Of a stretch of 64,000 nt of DNA, positions 16,956-24,797 are shown one piece after another. Origin of the DNA: an uncultured Rhodoferax sp. (GTDB lineage Bacteria > Pseudomonadota > Gammaproteobacteria > Burkholderiales > Burkholderiaceae_C). The position numbers and the translations under genes are program-made. The notes under the pieces are model-generated. The model was not told the DNA's origin. It was given only the letters and a program-made list of their open reading frames with translations, and did not search any database. The first letter of the stretch is position 1. Each line of letters opens with the position of its first letter. The DNA lies in the NCBI RefSeq assembly GCF_946221635.1, contig NZ_CAMIHB010000002.1, forward strand, positions 124,001 through 188,000, in the 5' to 3' direction.

Positions 16956-17787
16956 AAAACTGCGAGAGAAAAATCGCCGCCTGATTATCTCGAGCCGGCG
17001 CTACCGCGCCCTGTGCGCCGGGCTGGGCGCCTTGCTGAACAGGTTCGCCTTCCGCATGGTGCGGCTTTCCCGCGCCTGCGTACGCTTCATGAACCACCAT
17101 GTGACGCACGAGGAGTCGGACTGGTTCTCCTACGGCCTACCGGGACTGCATCGCAAGATCGACGGTGTGCTGAAGCGTCAGCGCCAGGAGTACGGCGACT
17201 ACTACTACTTCTACGGCCAGCCCTACCAGGCGCTCAGCATCCTGGGCGTCTACGGCGAACGCTCCACGGAGGAGCGTTTCGACGCCTACGGGCTGCGCGA
17301 GCTGATCAAGCCGACGGACCGCGTGCTGGACATCGGGTGCAATTGCGGCTTCGTGGCGCTGTACACGTCCTTCCGCACGGGCTGCCGGGCCGACGGCGTG
17401 GACATCAACCCCTACATGATCGATATCGGCAATCTGTGCGCCGAGTACCTGCGCGTGGACGACCGGGTGAAGCTCACGGCGGCGCGCATCCAGGACTACG
17501 AGGCGCGCGCCCAGTACTCCGTGCTGTTCTCGTTCGCCACGCACTGGACAGACGACGAGAACTATCGCGTGCCGCTGCGCGAGCATTTCGAGCGTTGCGC
17601 GGCCTATCTTGAGACGGGCGGCCTGCTCGTCTTCGAGACGCATGCCGCCGATGTCGGCAACGAAGTCTTTTATGAGGCGATCAAGACGTTCTCCGATCTT
17701 TTCACCATTGAATCCAAGCGCGATACGGATAAAGGTACGCGCCATCTGTATCTTTTCCGACGCATCTCTAACGGAGCTACCGCATGA
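16948..17787 (+). CDS. SAM-dependent methyltransferase (candidate phosphoramidate O-methyltransferase 1)
   Basis: A 279-residue class I methyltransferase. The SAM-binding loop is VLDIGCNCGFVALYTS (motif I), followed by the acidic DGVDINPYMIDIG. The N-terminal ~80 residues are basic and helical. It overlaps the Wzt gene by 8 bases and the next methyltransferase by 4. In C. jejuni two methyltransferase genes (Cj1419, Cj1420) lie next to the phosphoramidate genes and are linked to O-methylation of the phosphoramidate. The same adjacency here suggests that role, but methylation of a terminal sugar is equally possible. Confidence 0.75.
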   Translation: MLEKLREKNRRLIISSRRYRALCAGLGALLNRFAFRMVRLSRACVRFMNHHVTHEESDWFSYGLPGLHRKIDGVLKRQRQEYGDYYYFYGQPYQALSILGVYGERSTEERFDAYGLRELIKPTDRVLDIGCNCGFVALYTSFRTGCRADGVDINPYMIDIGNLCAEYLRVDDRVKLTAARIQDYEARAQYSVLFSFATHWTDDENYRVPLREHFERCAAYLETGGLLVFETHAADVGNEVFYEAIKTFSDLFTIESKRDTDKGTRHLYLFRRISNGATA

Positions 17788-18671
17788 AGCAAATGACCTG
17801 CCAAACCTGTAACGGTCGAGACATTTTTGTGCTCGACACCTATAAACGCCATTGGCATTGCTGCAGGACCTGCGGGACGGCAGTCAGCGAGCAGAAGAGC
17901 TTCTATCCGCTCTCGATGCTCCCCCTCTTCGATCTGCGCAAGGGCGCGGATCTGGACGAGGAAAAGATGTACGACTACTTCGTCGAGCAGATCCATATCG
18001 ATTGGTCCGAGCGCGAAGGCCAAGAGTTCATCACGGACTACCTGAAGCCCGCCAACGTCGACGTGGCCGGCAAGAACCTGCTGGACATCTCGGGCGGCAA
18101 CGGCCATTTCATCAAGCAGATCGAGAAGCTCGGTGCGCGTATCACGCTCACCGAAATCAATCGCAAGACCATCGACTATGCCAAGCAGAAACACGGCTTT
18201 GATGTGCTCGAGTACAACCTCAATCAGCACGATCTGCCGACCGTGACCGGTCGCAAGTTCGACGTCGTCTTTGCCCGGGCCTGTCTCATGTTCGCCAAGG
18301 ATCTGTCCAAGTTCGTTAGCGAGATCAAGCGCAGCTTGGTGCCCGGCGGCCTGGTGCTGATCAACCACTCGGTGATCCCGACGCTCGGGGTGATGCTGCG
18401 CACGCAGCTGGACGAGTTCAGCTATTTCGTTCTGCGCCAGCCGCAGGCCATCATCGACGCCTTCCAAAAGGAAGGGCTGGTGCTGCACCATCGCGCGGAC
18501 GAGACGGATCCCGGCCTCTACGTGTACGACAACGATCTGCGTCTGCACTGGCGTCTGGTGCATCGCTTCTACGAGCGCCGTGGAGTGAAGCGCCTGGCCA
18601 AGGATCGCAGTTTTGCGTGGCCGGCGCGAGATCGCCGTCGTTCGACGCTGGTGTTCCGCTTGCCGGCCTGA
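17784..18671 (+). CDS. SAM-dependent methyltransferase with N-terminal Cys-rich module (candidate 2)
   Basis: A 295-residue class I methyltransferase. Residues 1-30 carry two CxxC pairs (MTCQTCNG and HCCRTCG) that look like a zinc ribbon. The SAM loop is LLDISGGNGHFIKQIEK, followed by ITLTEINRKTIDYA and FDVVFARACLMFAKD. It overlaps the preceding methyltransferase by 4 bases. Zinc-ribbon methyltransferases occur in sugar-modification clusters. Here it may act on the phosphoramidate or a sugar; which of the two methyltransferases does what cannot be read from the sequence. Confidence 0.75.
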   Translation: MKQMTCQTCNGRDIFVLDTYKRHWHCCRTCGTAVSEQKSFYPLSMLPLFDLRKGADLDEEKMYDYFVEQIHIDWSEREGQEFITDYLKPANVDVAGKNLLDISGGNGHFIKQIEKLGARITLTEINRKTIDYAKQKHGFDVLEYNLNQHDLPTVTGRKFDVVFARACLMFAKDLSKFVSEIKRSLVPGGLVLINHSVIPTLGVMLRTQLDEFSYFVLRQPQAIIDAFQKEGLVLHHRADETDPGLYVYDNDLRLHWRLVHRFYERRGVKRLAKDRSFAWPARDRRRSTLVFRLPA

Positions 18672-18675
18672 GGCA

Positions 18676-19770
18676 ATGCTGGCGCGACTGCTTGGCCTGC
18701 GGAGCCGGGACGTCCTGTTTCTCAGCTCGTCCCCGGTGGACGAGGTGTGGATCCGGTCCACGGCCTTGCGCTGCCATGCCGAAGGCCTGCAGGTCGAGGT
18801 GGTCATCTGCGGTGACCGCCGCTACCGTGCGGACCACATCCTGGCCCCTTATCGGGCGGCCGGGATCAAGGCGCGCGCCGGTCTGAGCTTTGCCGCGACG
18901 GCGCGCATCCGCTGCCGTCTGGCGGTCACGGCCTCCAGCGGCCTGGACCGCAGGATCTTTCCGACGCGTGCGCGCCGCTTCATCCACATGCCGCATTCCC
19001 TAGTCAGCCTGCACATGATCTATCCCGCCGCGGCCTTCGACGGATACGACGTGCTGTTCGCCGCCGGCCCGCACCACGAGGCCGAGTTCGCGGCCATCGC
19101 GCGCGCGCGCGGGCTGGGGTCGCGCGAGGCGTATGCCGTGGGCTACGGCAAGCTCGACGTGCTGGCGCAGCAGCTGGCCGGGCACGGCGCCCGCCCGCCC
19201 GGGCGTGCGCGGGTGCTGCTGGCGCCGAGCTGGGGGCCGGACAATCTGCTGGACCGTTGCGGCGTGGCGCTGGCGCAGGCACTGCTGGCGGCCGGTCTGG
19301 ACGTGGTGGTGCGCCCGCACCCCCTGTTCTTCCTGGACCGCGCGCCGGTGCTGGAAGCGATCCGTGCCTTGGAACAGCGGGAGCCGGGCCTGCGCCTAGA
19401 GTCGCCGTTCACGGGCGACGGCGCGATCTTCGACGCGGACGTGCTCGTGGGCGATTATTCGGGCATCAGTTTCGAATTCGCTGCGCTGCGGGGTCGTCCG
19501 GTGGTGTCGGTGGATGTGGGCCTGAAGGTGGCCAACCCCGCCTGGCAGGATCTGGGCCTGGACCCGGTTGAGATCGCCTGCCGCTCCCGCATCGGCACGG
19601 TGGTCGCGCCGGTCGTGGACGAGATCGTCGATGCCGTGCGGCGCGCGGCGGACGACGGCGCCGGTGTGCAGCCGCAGGCGCTGGCGCATTTCATGCATGG
19701 CCGTCCGGGCGATTGCGCGGAGCGCGCCGCGGCCCGGATTCAAGAATTGCTGACTTTGGATAAAGCATGA
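18676..19770 (+). CDS. CDP-glycerol glycerophosphotransferase-like protein (candidate phosphoramidate transferase)
   Basis: A 364-residue protein resembling the C-terminal catalytic part of TagB/TagF-type CDP-glycerol:polymer phosphotransferases. Blocks are RVLLAPSWGPDNLLD, VVVRPHPLFFLDR and the strong DADVLVGDYSGISFEFAALR. ATG 18676 follows the methyltransferase stop by 4 bases; an in-frame upstream start at 18613 would overlap that gene by about 60 bases and lacks support. No CDP-glycerol synthase is in the cluster, whereas a CDP-amidate pathway is. It may therefore transfer phosphoramidate from a CDP donor to the glycan (inference). Transfer of another CDP-linked group is the alternative. 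Confidence 0.65.
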   Translation: MLARLLGLRSRDVLFLSSSPVDEVWIRSTALRCHAEGLQVEVVICGDRRYRADHILAPYRAAGIKARAGLSFAATARIRCRLAVTASSGLDRRIFPTRARRFIHMPHSLVSLHMIYPAAAFDGYDVLFAAGPHHEAEFAAIARARGLGSREAYAVGYGKLDVLAQQLAGHGARPPGRARVLLAPSWGPDNLLDRCGVALAQALLAAGLDVVVRPHPLFFLDRAPVLEAIRALEQREPGLRLESPFTGDGAIFDADVLVGDYSGISFEFAALRGRPVVSVDVGLKVANPAWQDLGLDPVEIACRSRIGTVVAPVVDEIVDAVRRAADDGAGVQPQALAHFMHGRPGDCAERAAARIQELLTLDKA

Positions 19771-20957
19771 CAAAAGCCGTCATCCTTGCTGCCGGTTTCG
19801 GCAGCCGCCTGATGCCCCTGACCAGCGACCGACCCAAGGGCATGGTCGCCCTGATGGGCCTGCCGATGCTGGTGCGGCAGATCGCCGTGCTGCGCGCGGG
19901 CGGCGTCGAGGACATCTCGATCGTCGGCGGCTACCGCGCCGAGTGCCTGGATGCGCTGGGCCTGCCCGTCATCGCCAACCCCGCCTACGACAGCACCAAT
20001 ATGGTGGAGTCGCTGATGTGCGCGCGCGCGTTGTTCGACGGCAAGGACGATGTGATCATGGCCTACGGCGACATCGTCTACGAGCCGCGCGTGCTGGCGG
20101 CCCTGCTGCAGGCGTCCGGCGAAGTCGTCGTGACGGCCGATCTGGGCTGGCAGCGCCTGTGGTCCGCCCGCATGGAGGACTATGCGTCCGACGTGGAGTC
20201 CTTCCGCCTGCGCGCGGACGGCAGTCTGGCCGAACTGGGCAAGCGTCCGGGCAGCCTGGCCGAGGTCGAGGCGCAATACATCGGGCTGGTACGTTTCCCC
20301 GCGGCCTGCCATGCCGCCCTGCTGGCCTTCTACGACGGGCTGGATCGCGCGGCCCGCTACGACGGGCAGCCTTTCCCGAAGATGTACATGACCAGCTTCA
20401 TCCAGCAGCTGATCGATCGCGGCTGGAACGTGCGTCCGGCCCTGATCGAGAACGGCTGGCTGGAAGTCGACACGGTGGAGGATCTCCAGCGCTACGAAGC
20501 GCTGGCCGCCGCCGGCGGGCTGGACCCGATCTCCCGTCTGGCGCAAGCGCCCGAGCCGGCCGAACTGCTGGCGCGGCTGTTGCCGGCGCCTGCGGCCGCC
20601 CCGTCCGGCGTCTGCGACATCCGTGCCGTGGCCGCGCGGCTGCTGATGCCGTCCGAGCCTTCGGCCGGGACGCTGGAGGTGCTGGACCGTCTGGCGCGCA
20701 AGATAGAGATCGCGGGGGTGCTTCACCAGCGTTATGCCGAGGCCGACATGAAGGCCTTGCCCGATGCGCCGGCGGCCGGCGACATGGAAGCGGCGGCCCT
20801 GCTGGCCGCCTATCTGCTGGCCTTCGACCGGACGCAGGACCGGCGTCACCTCAACACCGTGCTCAAGGCGCTGGACGGCGCCCTGCGCTCGCCCCGGCCG
20901 GCCTGTCGCCATGAACTGGACCTGCTCTGTGCACGCAGGCTGGGTGAGCATGGCTGA
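19767..20957 (+). CDS. Nucleotidyltransferase, predicted CTP:phosphoglutamine cytidylyltransferase (Cj1416-like)
   Basis: A 396-residue protein. Residues 1-~245 are a LicC-like sugar/alcohol-phosphate cytidylyltransferase with LAAGFGSRLMPLTSDRPKGM (Arg-14, Lys-24), NPAYDSTNMVESLMCA, the metal-binding YGDI (Asp-102) and WLEVDTVEDL (Asp-235). In C. jejuni, Cj1416 makes CDP-L-glutamine from CTP and glutamine phosphate. The downstream kinase and hydrolase make the same role likely here. Residues ~250-396 are an extra helical domain I do not recognise. It overlaps both neighbours (4 and 8 bases). Confidence 0.7.
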   Translation: MTKAVILAAGFGSRLMPLTSDRPKGMVALMGLPMLVRQIAVLRAGGVEDISIVGGYRAECLDALGLPVIANPAYDSTNMVESLMCARALFDGKDDVIMAYGDIVYEPRVLAALLQASGEVVVTADLGWQRLWSARMEDYASDVESFRLRADGSLAELGKRPGSLAEVEAQYIGLVRFPAACHAALLAFYDGLDRAARYDGQPFPKMYMTSFIQQLIDRGWNVRPALIENGWLEVDTVEDLQRYEALAAAGGLDPISRLAQAPEPAELLARLLPAPAAAPSGVCDIRAVAARLLMPSEPSAGTLEVLDRLARKIEIAGVLHQRYAEADMKALPDAPAAGDMEAAALLAAYLLAFDRTQDRRHLNTVLKALDGALRSPRPACRHELDLLCARRLGEHG

Positions 20958-21774
20958 GACGGTCGTCAACCTCACGGTGATCGGCGATCGTTCGTGCAGC
21001 ACGACGCGCACCTATCTCGCGCACCTGCGGGCGGCCGGCTACCGGCCCCGCCGGCTCTGGCTGGTGGACTTCGGCCCCCGCACCTGGCGCGCCCGTCTGC
21101 GCAAGCTGGCGGTCTGGCGGCGCGCCCCGGCGCAGGACACGCGGTACGCCGACCTGTGCACGCGCCTGCAGGTGCAGGCGGGCTACCCGCCGATCGACCA
21201 TGAGGCCGCCTGGCGGCCGGCCGACTACGCCGAGGAAGTGCGTTCGTTCCGGGCGCGCGATTTCGACGATTCGCGGCTGCACGCGCGCATGGCGCAGGTG
21301 GCCGGCGATACGGCTTTTCTGTACACGAACGGCGGGCGCGTGCCCGCCGTGCTGCTGGAGCGCCCGGGCATCCGGGTGCTGCACATCCATCCCGGCATCG
21401 TGCCCGATCTGCGGGGCTCGGACTGTCTGCTCTGGTCGGCCGCCGTGCGCCGCCGGCTCGGCGTGAGCTGCTTCTACATGAGCGCCGGCATCGACGAGGG
21501 CGCCCTGATCGGCCAGCGCGAATTCGCCCTGCCCCGACTGCCGGTTCTGGCCCCCTTGCTGGGGAGCGGAGAGGAGCCGACGGCATACCGAGCCCTGCTG
21601 TACGCTGTGGATCCGCATCTGCGGGCGCAACTGCTGGTGGACGTGCTGCGCGCCCACCCGGGCGCGGATCTGCGCCGTCTGCCCGCACGCGAGCAGACGC
21701 GCGCATCGCGGCCGGCCTATCTCTGGATGCATCCGCGGCTGCGGCGGCAAGTCATGAAGGAATCGTTTCTGTGA
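20950..21774 (+). CDS. Formyltransferase-like protein
   Basis: A 274-residue protein whose middle resembles the formyl_trans_N fold. It has YTNGGRVP (Asn-127), HIHPGIVPDLRGSDCLLWSA (His-147) and AGIDEGALIGQ (Asp-182), matching the Asn-His-Asp active-site pattern of 10-formyl-THF-dependent transferases. N- and C-terminal parts are divergent and Arg-rich. ATG 20950 overlaps the cytidylyltransferase stop by 8 bases, and the end overlaps the glutamine-kinase gene. C. jejuni has no counterpart that I know of in its phosphoramidate genes. It could N-formylate an amino sugar or act on a pathway intermediate; the substrate is unknown. Confidence 0.6.
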   Translation: MAETVVNLTVIGDRSCSTTRTYLAHLRAAGYRPRRLWLVDFGPRTWRARLRKLAVWRRAPAQDTRYADLCTRLQVQAGYPPIDHEAAWRPADYAEEVRSFRARDFDDSRLHARMAQVAGDTAFLYTNGGRVPAVLLERPGIRVLHIHPGIVPDLRGSDCLLWSAAVRRRLGVSCFYMSAGIDEGALIGQREFALPRLPVLAPLLGSGEEPTAYRALLYAVDPHLRAQLLVDVLRAHPGADLRRLPAREQTRASRPAYLWMHPRLRRQVMKESFL

Positions 21775-24700
21775 AGCCGCATCTTGTCATCCTGGGCGCC
21801 GGGCCCTCGCCCGATCAGGGTCTGCCGCTGGGGCTGCAGAAGGTCACGCTCGAGCGTCGTGTGCTGGACTGGCAGCTCGACGCCTTCGCCGCGTTGGCCC
21901 CTGAGGTGAGCTTTGTCGGCGGCTACGACATCGAGCAGGTGATGCGCCACTTTCCCAAGCTCGCCTATCACTTCAACGCGGACTGGCAGTCGACGGGCAG
22001 CGTGGCCTCGCTCGCCCTGGCGCTGGATTCGTTGGCGGATCTGGCCGAAGGCCAGCGCGACCTCTATGTCGCCTACTCCGACATCCTGCTGCGGCCGGAG
22101 CTGGTGCAGGGGCTGGCGGGCATGCCTGCTGACCGGGTGGTAGTGGCGATCGACACCCCTGCGGCCGCGGATGAGCGCGGTGCCAAGCGGCCCGAGACGA
22201 TAGCGCTGGACGGCATGACACGGGAATTCGTGGGCCTGATCCGGGTGCCGGCGCCGCGCGTGCCGGCCTTCCGCAGCCAGGTCCTGGCCTTGGCCGGCGA
22301 CATGCGTCGTGCGCATCTCTCGCGCCTGCTGGCCGAACTCGCCGCGCGTTCGGGCTGGAGCCCGGCCGGTGTTTTCGCCACCCGCAACTGGGCGCACGCC
22401 GAGCACGGCCGCTCGGTGGCGCGTTTTGTGATGGGCAGCAAGGCGGCTACGCTGGACCGATTGCAGAACCGACTGAAGCGCTCGAAGATCCTGTCCCTGG
22501 CCTATTTCACCCGGACCGCCTATGCGACTGAACGCGAGGCGACCCTGCGCGCGCTGGTGGAGCGCTTCGGCACGCAGGGCCTGTTGATCGTGCGCTCTAG
22601 CGCGACCGACGAGGACGGCTTCGCGCGCGCGAACGCCGGCCGCTACCACTCCGAACTCAATGTGCCGCCGACCGTGGAAGGCCTGGGTCGCGCCGTGGAC
22701 ATGGTCTTCCAGTCCTATGCCGGCAACGATCCCCTGGACGAGGTCCTGGTCCAGCCGCAGCTTGAAGGCGTGCGGGCCAGCGGCGTGATGTTCACGCGCA
22801 CGCTGGAGACCGGCGCGCCCTACCGCGTCATTAACTACACCGAAGGCTCCGACACCACGGCCATCACGGCGGGCGCCAGCCGAGACGGCGTGAAGCTGTA
22901 CGTCTCGCGCATGGCGCCGCCCGCCGCCCTGGAGCGGTTGCCGGAGCTCGGCAGGCGGCTGGTGCAGTCGGCCGACGAGATCGAGGCCTGCGTCTGCCAC
23001 GACGCGCTGGACATCGAATTCGCGCTCGATGCGGACGGCCAACTGGTGACCCTGCAGGTGCGTCCCCTGATGGTGAGCGATGCGCACCAGGATCGCGGAC
23101 GCGACGAGGACGTGGCGGACTCGCTGAGCGGCATCCATGAGACGCTGCGACAGTTGACGCCCCCGCCGCCGGGCCAGGTCGGGCGGCAGACGGCCTGGAG
23201 CGTCATGGCGGACTGGAACCCAGCGGAAATCGTCGGTCTGACGCCCGCGCCCCTGGCGCTGGATCTGTACCGCAAGATCATCACTGACCGGGTGTGGGCG
23301 CAGCAGCGCCACGAGGTCGGTTACCGCGACGTGCGCGAATGGCCGCTGATTCGCAGCTTCGGCGGCCAGGCGTTTGTCGACGTCCGCGCTAGCTTGAACT
23401 CCTTTCTCCCCGCCTCTTTGCCGGATGCGCTGGCTCAAAGCCTGATCGAGTACGCCCTGGCGCGGCTCGAGGCAGATCCCTCGCTGCACGACAAGCTCGA
23501 GTTCGAACTCGTTCCGACCTGCCTGGATTTCGGTTATCAGGATTGGGAGCGACGCTACCTGACGGCCGGCACCTGTCGTGCGGAAGATCTGGCCGTGCTG
23601 CGCGAAGGTCTGCGGCAGGTCACGCGCGCGATCGTGGCGCGCGCGCCGCGCGACATCGCCTACGCGCAAAGACTGGAAACGGAATGCCCGGCTCTGGCGC
23701 GCGTGCGCGAGCCGTTCGCGGACTGGCTGCGCGCCGTGCTGCACACCTGCTCGGCGCAGGGGGCCCTGTGCTTCGCCCATCTGGCTCGCGGCGGCTTTGT
23801 CGTCGCCGCCTTGCTGCGCTCGGCCGTGGCGCGCGGTCTCCTGACGGATGAACGCCGGGCCCTGCTGATGGAAAGCATCTCCGGCGTCGGGCGCATGCTG
23901 ACCGACGCGGCAGCCCTGGTTCGCGCGGGCCAGCTGAGCCGGGAAGCCTTCATCGAGCGCTTCGGCCATCTGCGGCCCGGCACCTACGACATCACGATGC
24001 CGGCCTACCGCGATCAGCCGGCGCTTTATCTGGACCCGATAATCGCGGTCTCGCATGTGCCGGCGCTGCCGGTCTTCGCGTGGACGCCGCAGGAGCGCGA
24101 GGCGCTGGCCAGTCCGCTGGCCAAGCTGGACATCGGCCTGGACGCAGACGGGCTGCTGGCGTTTGCGCACCAGGCAGTGGCCGGGCGCGAGTATGCCAAG
24201 TTCGTTTTCACACGCCTGCTGTCGGCGGCGTTGGACGGGCTGACGCAGCAGGCGCAGAAGGCGGGCATTCCCGCCGAGTTGCACGACAGCATGCCTCTGT
24301 CGGTCTGGTTGGACCAGTCGGTCGAAGCCTGGGGCCGCGCCGAAGCGCGTCAGGCGCTGGCCGAGCAGACCGTGCGGCGTCACCGTCAGCATCGCCTGGC
24401 CAGCCTGATCTTCCTGCCGCCCGTGCTGACCGGAGCGGACGAGATCCACGCCTTCGAAGTGCCGCATAGCGAGCCGACCTTCATCACCACGCGCAAGGCG
24501 CAGGCCGTCCTGCGGGTCGTGCACCCCGGGCAGGTGGTGGAGCGGCAGCAGGTGGAAGGGTGCGTGGTGGCGATCACAAATGCCGATCCGGGGTTCGACT
24601 ATCTCTTCGCCCTGGGCATCCGCGGGCTGATGACGGCCTACGGCGGTCCCAATTCCCACATGGCCATCCGTGCCTCGGAGTTCTCGATCGCGGCGGTCAT

Positions 24701-24797
24701 CGGCATCGGCAGCGAGGGCTTTGCGCAGCTGCGCGACGGCGCGATGATCGATCTGGATTGCCAGAAGCGGCGCTGGCTGCAGGAGGGCGGACTGTGA
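21771..24797 (+). CDS. Predicted L-glutamine kinase (Cj1418-like) fused to a nucleotidyltransferase-like domain
   Basis: A 1008-residue protein of the PEP-synthase/pyruvate-phosphate-dikinase class. Residues ~220-435 are the ATP-grasp domain: GSKAATL (222-228), VRSSATDED (274-282), DIEFAL (414-419) and LQVRPL (428-433). The C-terminal swivelling domain ends with AYGGPNSHMAIRASEF, placing the phospho-accepting His at 963. In C. jejuni, Cj1418 uses this architecture to phosphorylate the amide nitrogen of L-glutamine (ATP to AMP and Pi). Residues 1-~215 are an added, divergent nucleotidyltransferase-like domain (VILGAGPS, NADWQSTGSVASL, YVAYSDILLRP). Cytidylyltransferase- and CDP-amidate-hydrolase-like neighbours support glutamine over PEP as substrate. 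Confidence 0.75.
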   Translation: MKPHLVILGAGPSPDQGLPLGLQKVTLERRVLDWQLDAFAALAPEVSFVGGYDIEQVMRHFPKLAYHFNADWQSTGSVASLALALDSLADLAEGQRDLYVAYSDILLRPELVQGLAGMPADRVVVAIDTPAAADERGAKRPETIALDGMTREFVGLIRVPAPRVPAFRSQVLALAGDMRRAHLSRLLAELAARSGWSPAGVFATRNWAHAEHGRSVARFVMGSKAATLDRLQNRLKRSKILSLAYFTRTAYATEREATLRALVERFGTQGLLIVRSSATDEDGFARANAGRYHSELNVPPTVEGLGRAVDMVFQSYAGNDPLDEVLVQPQLEGVRASGVMFTRTLETGAPYRVINYTEGSDTTAITAGASRDGVKLYVSRMAPPAALERLPELGRRLVQSADEIEACVCHDALDIEFALDADGQLVTLQVRPLMVSDAHQDRGRDEDVADSLSGIHETLRQLTPPPPGQVGRQTAWSVMADWNPAEIVGLTPAPLALDLYRKIITDRVWAQQRHEVGYRDVREWPLIRSFGGQAFVDVRASLNSFLPASLPDALAQSLIEYALARLEADPSLHDKLEFELVPTCLDFGYQDWERRYLTAGTCRAEDLAVLREGLRQVTRAIVARAPRDIAYAQRLETECPALARVREPFADWLRAVLHTCSAQGALCFAHLARGGFVVAALLRSAVARGLLTDERRALLMESISGVGRMLTDAAALVRAGQLSREAFIERFGHLRPGTYDITMPAYRDQPALYLDPIIAVSHVPALPVFAWTPQEREALASPLAKLDIGLDADGLLAFAHQAVAGREYAKFVFTRLLSAALDGLTQQAQKAGIPAELHDSMPLSVWLDQSVEAWGRAEARQALAEQTVRRHRQHRLASLIFLPPVLTGADEIHAFEVPHSEPTFITTRKAQAVLRVVHPGQVVERQQVEGCVVAITNADPGFDYLFALGIRGLMTAYGGPNSHMAIRASEFSIAAVIGIGSEGFAQLRDGAMIDLDCQKRRWLQEGGL

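Noticed and set aside
21771..24797. Phosphoenolpyruvate synthase or rifampin phosphotransferase
   Set aside because: The ATP-grasp and swivelling His domains fit all three, but the N-terminal nucleotidyltransferase-like region and the Cj1416- and Cj1417-like neighbours point to a glutamine kinase. This remains to be settled by phylogeny.
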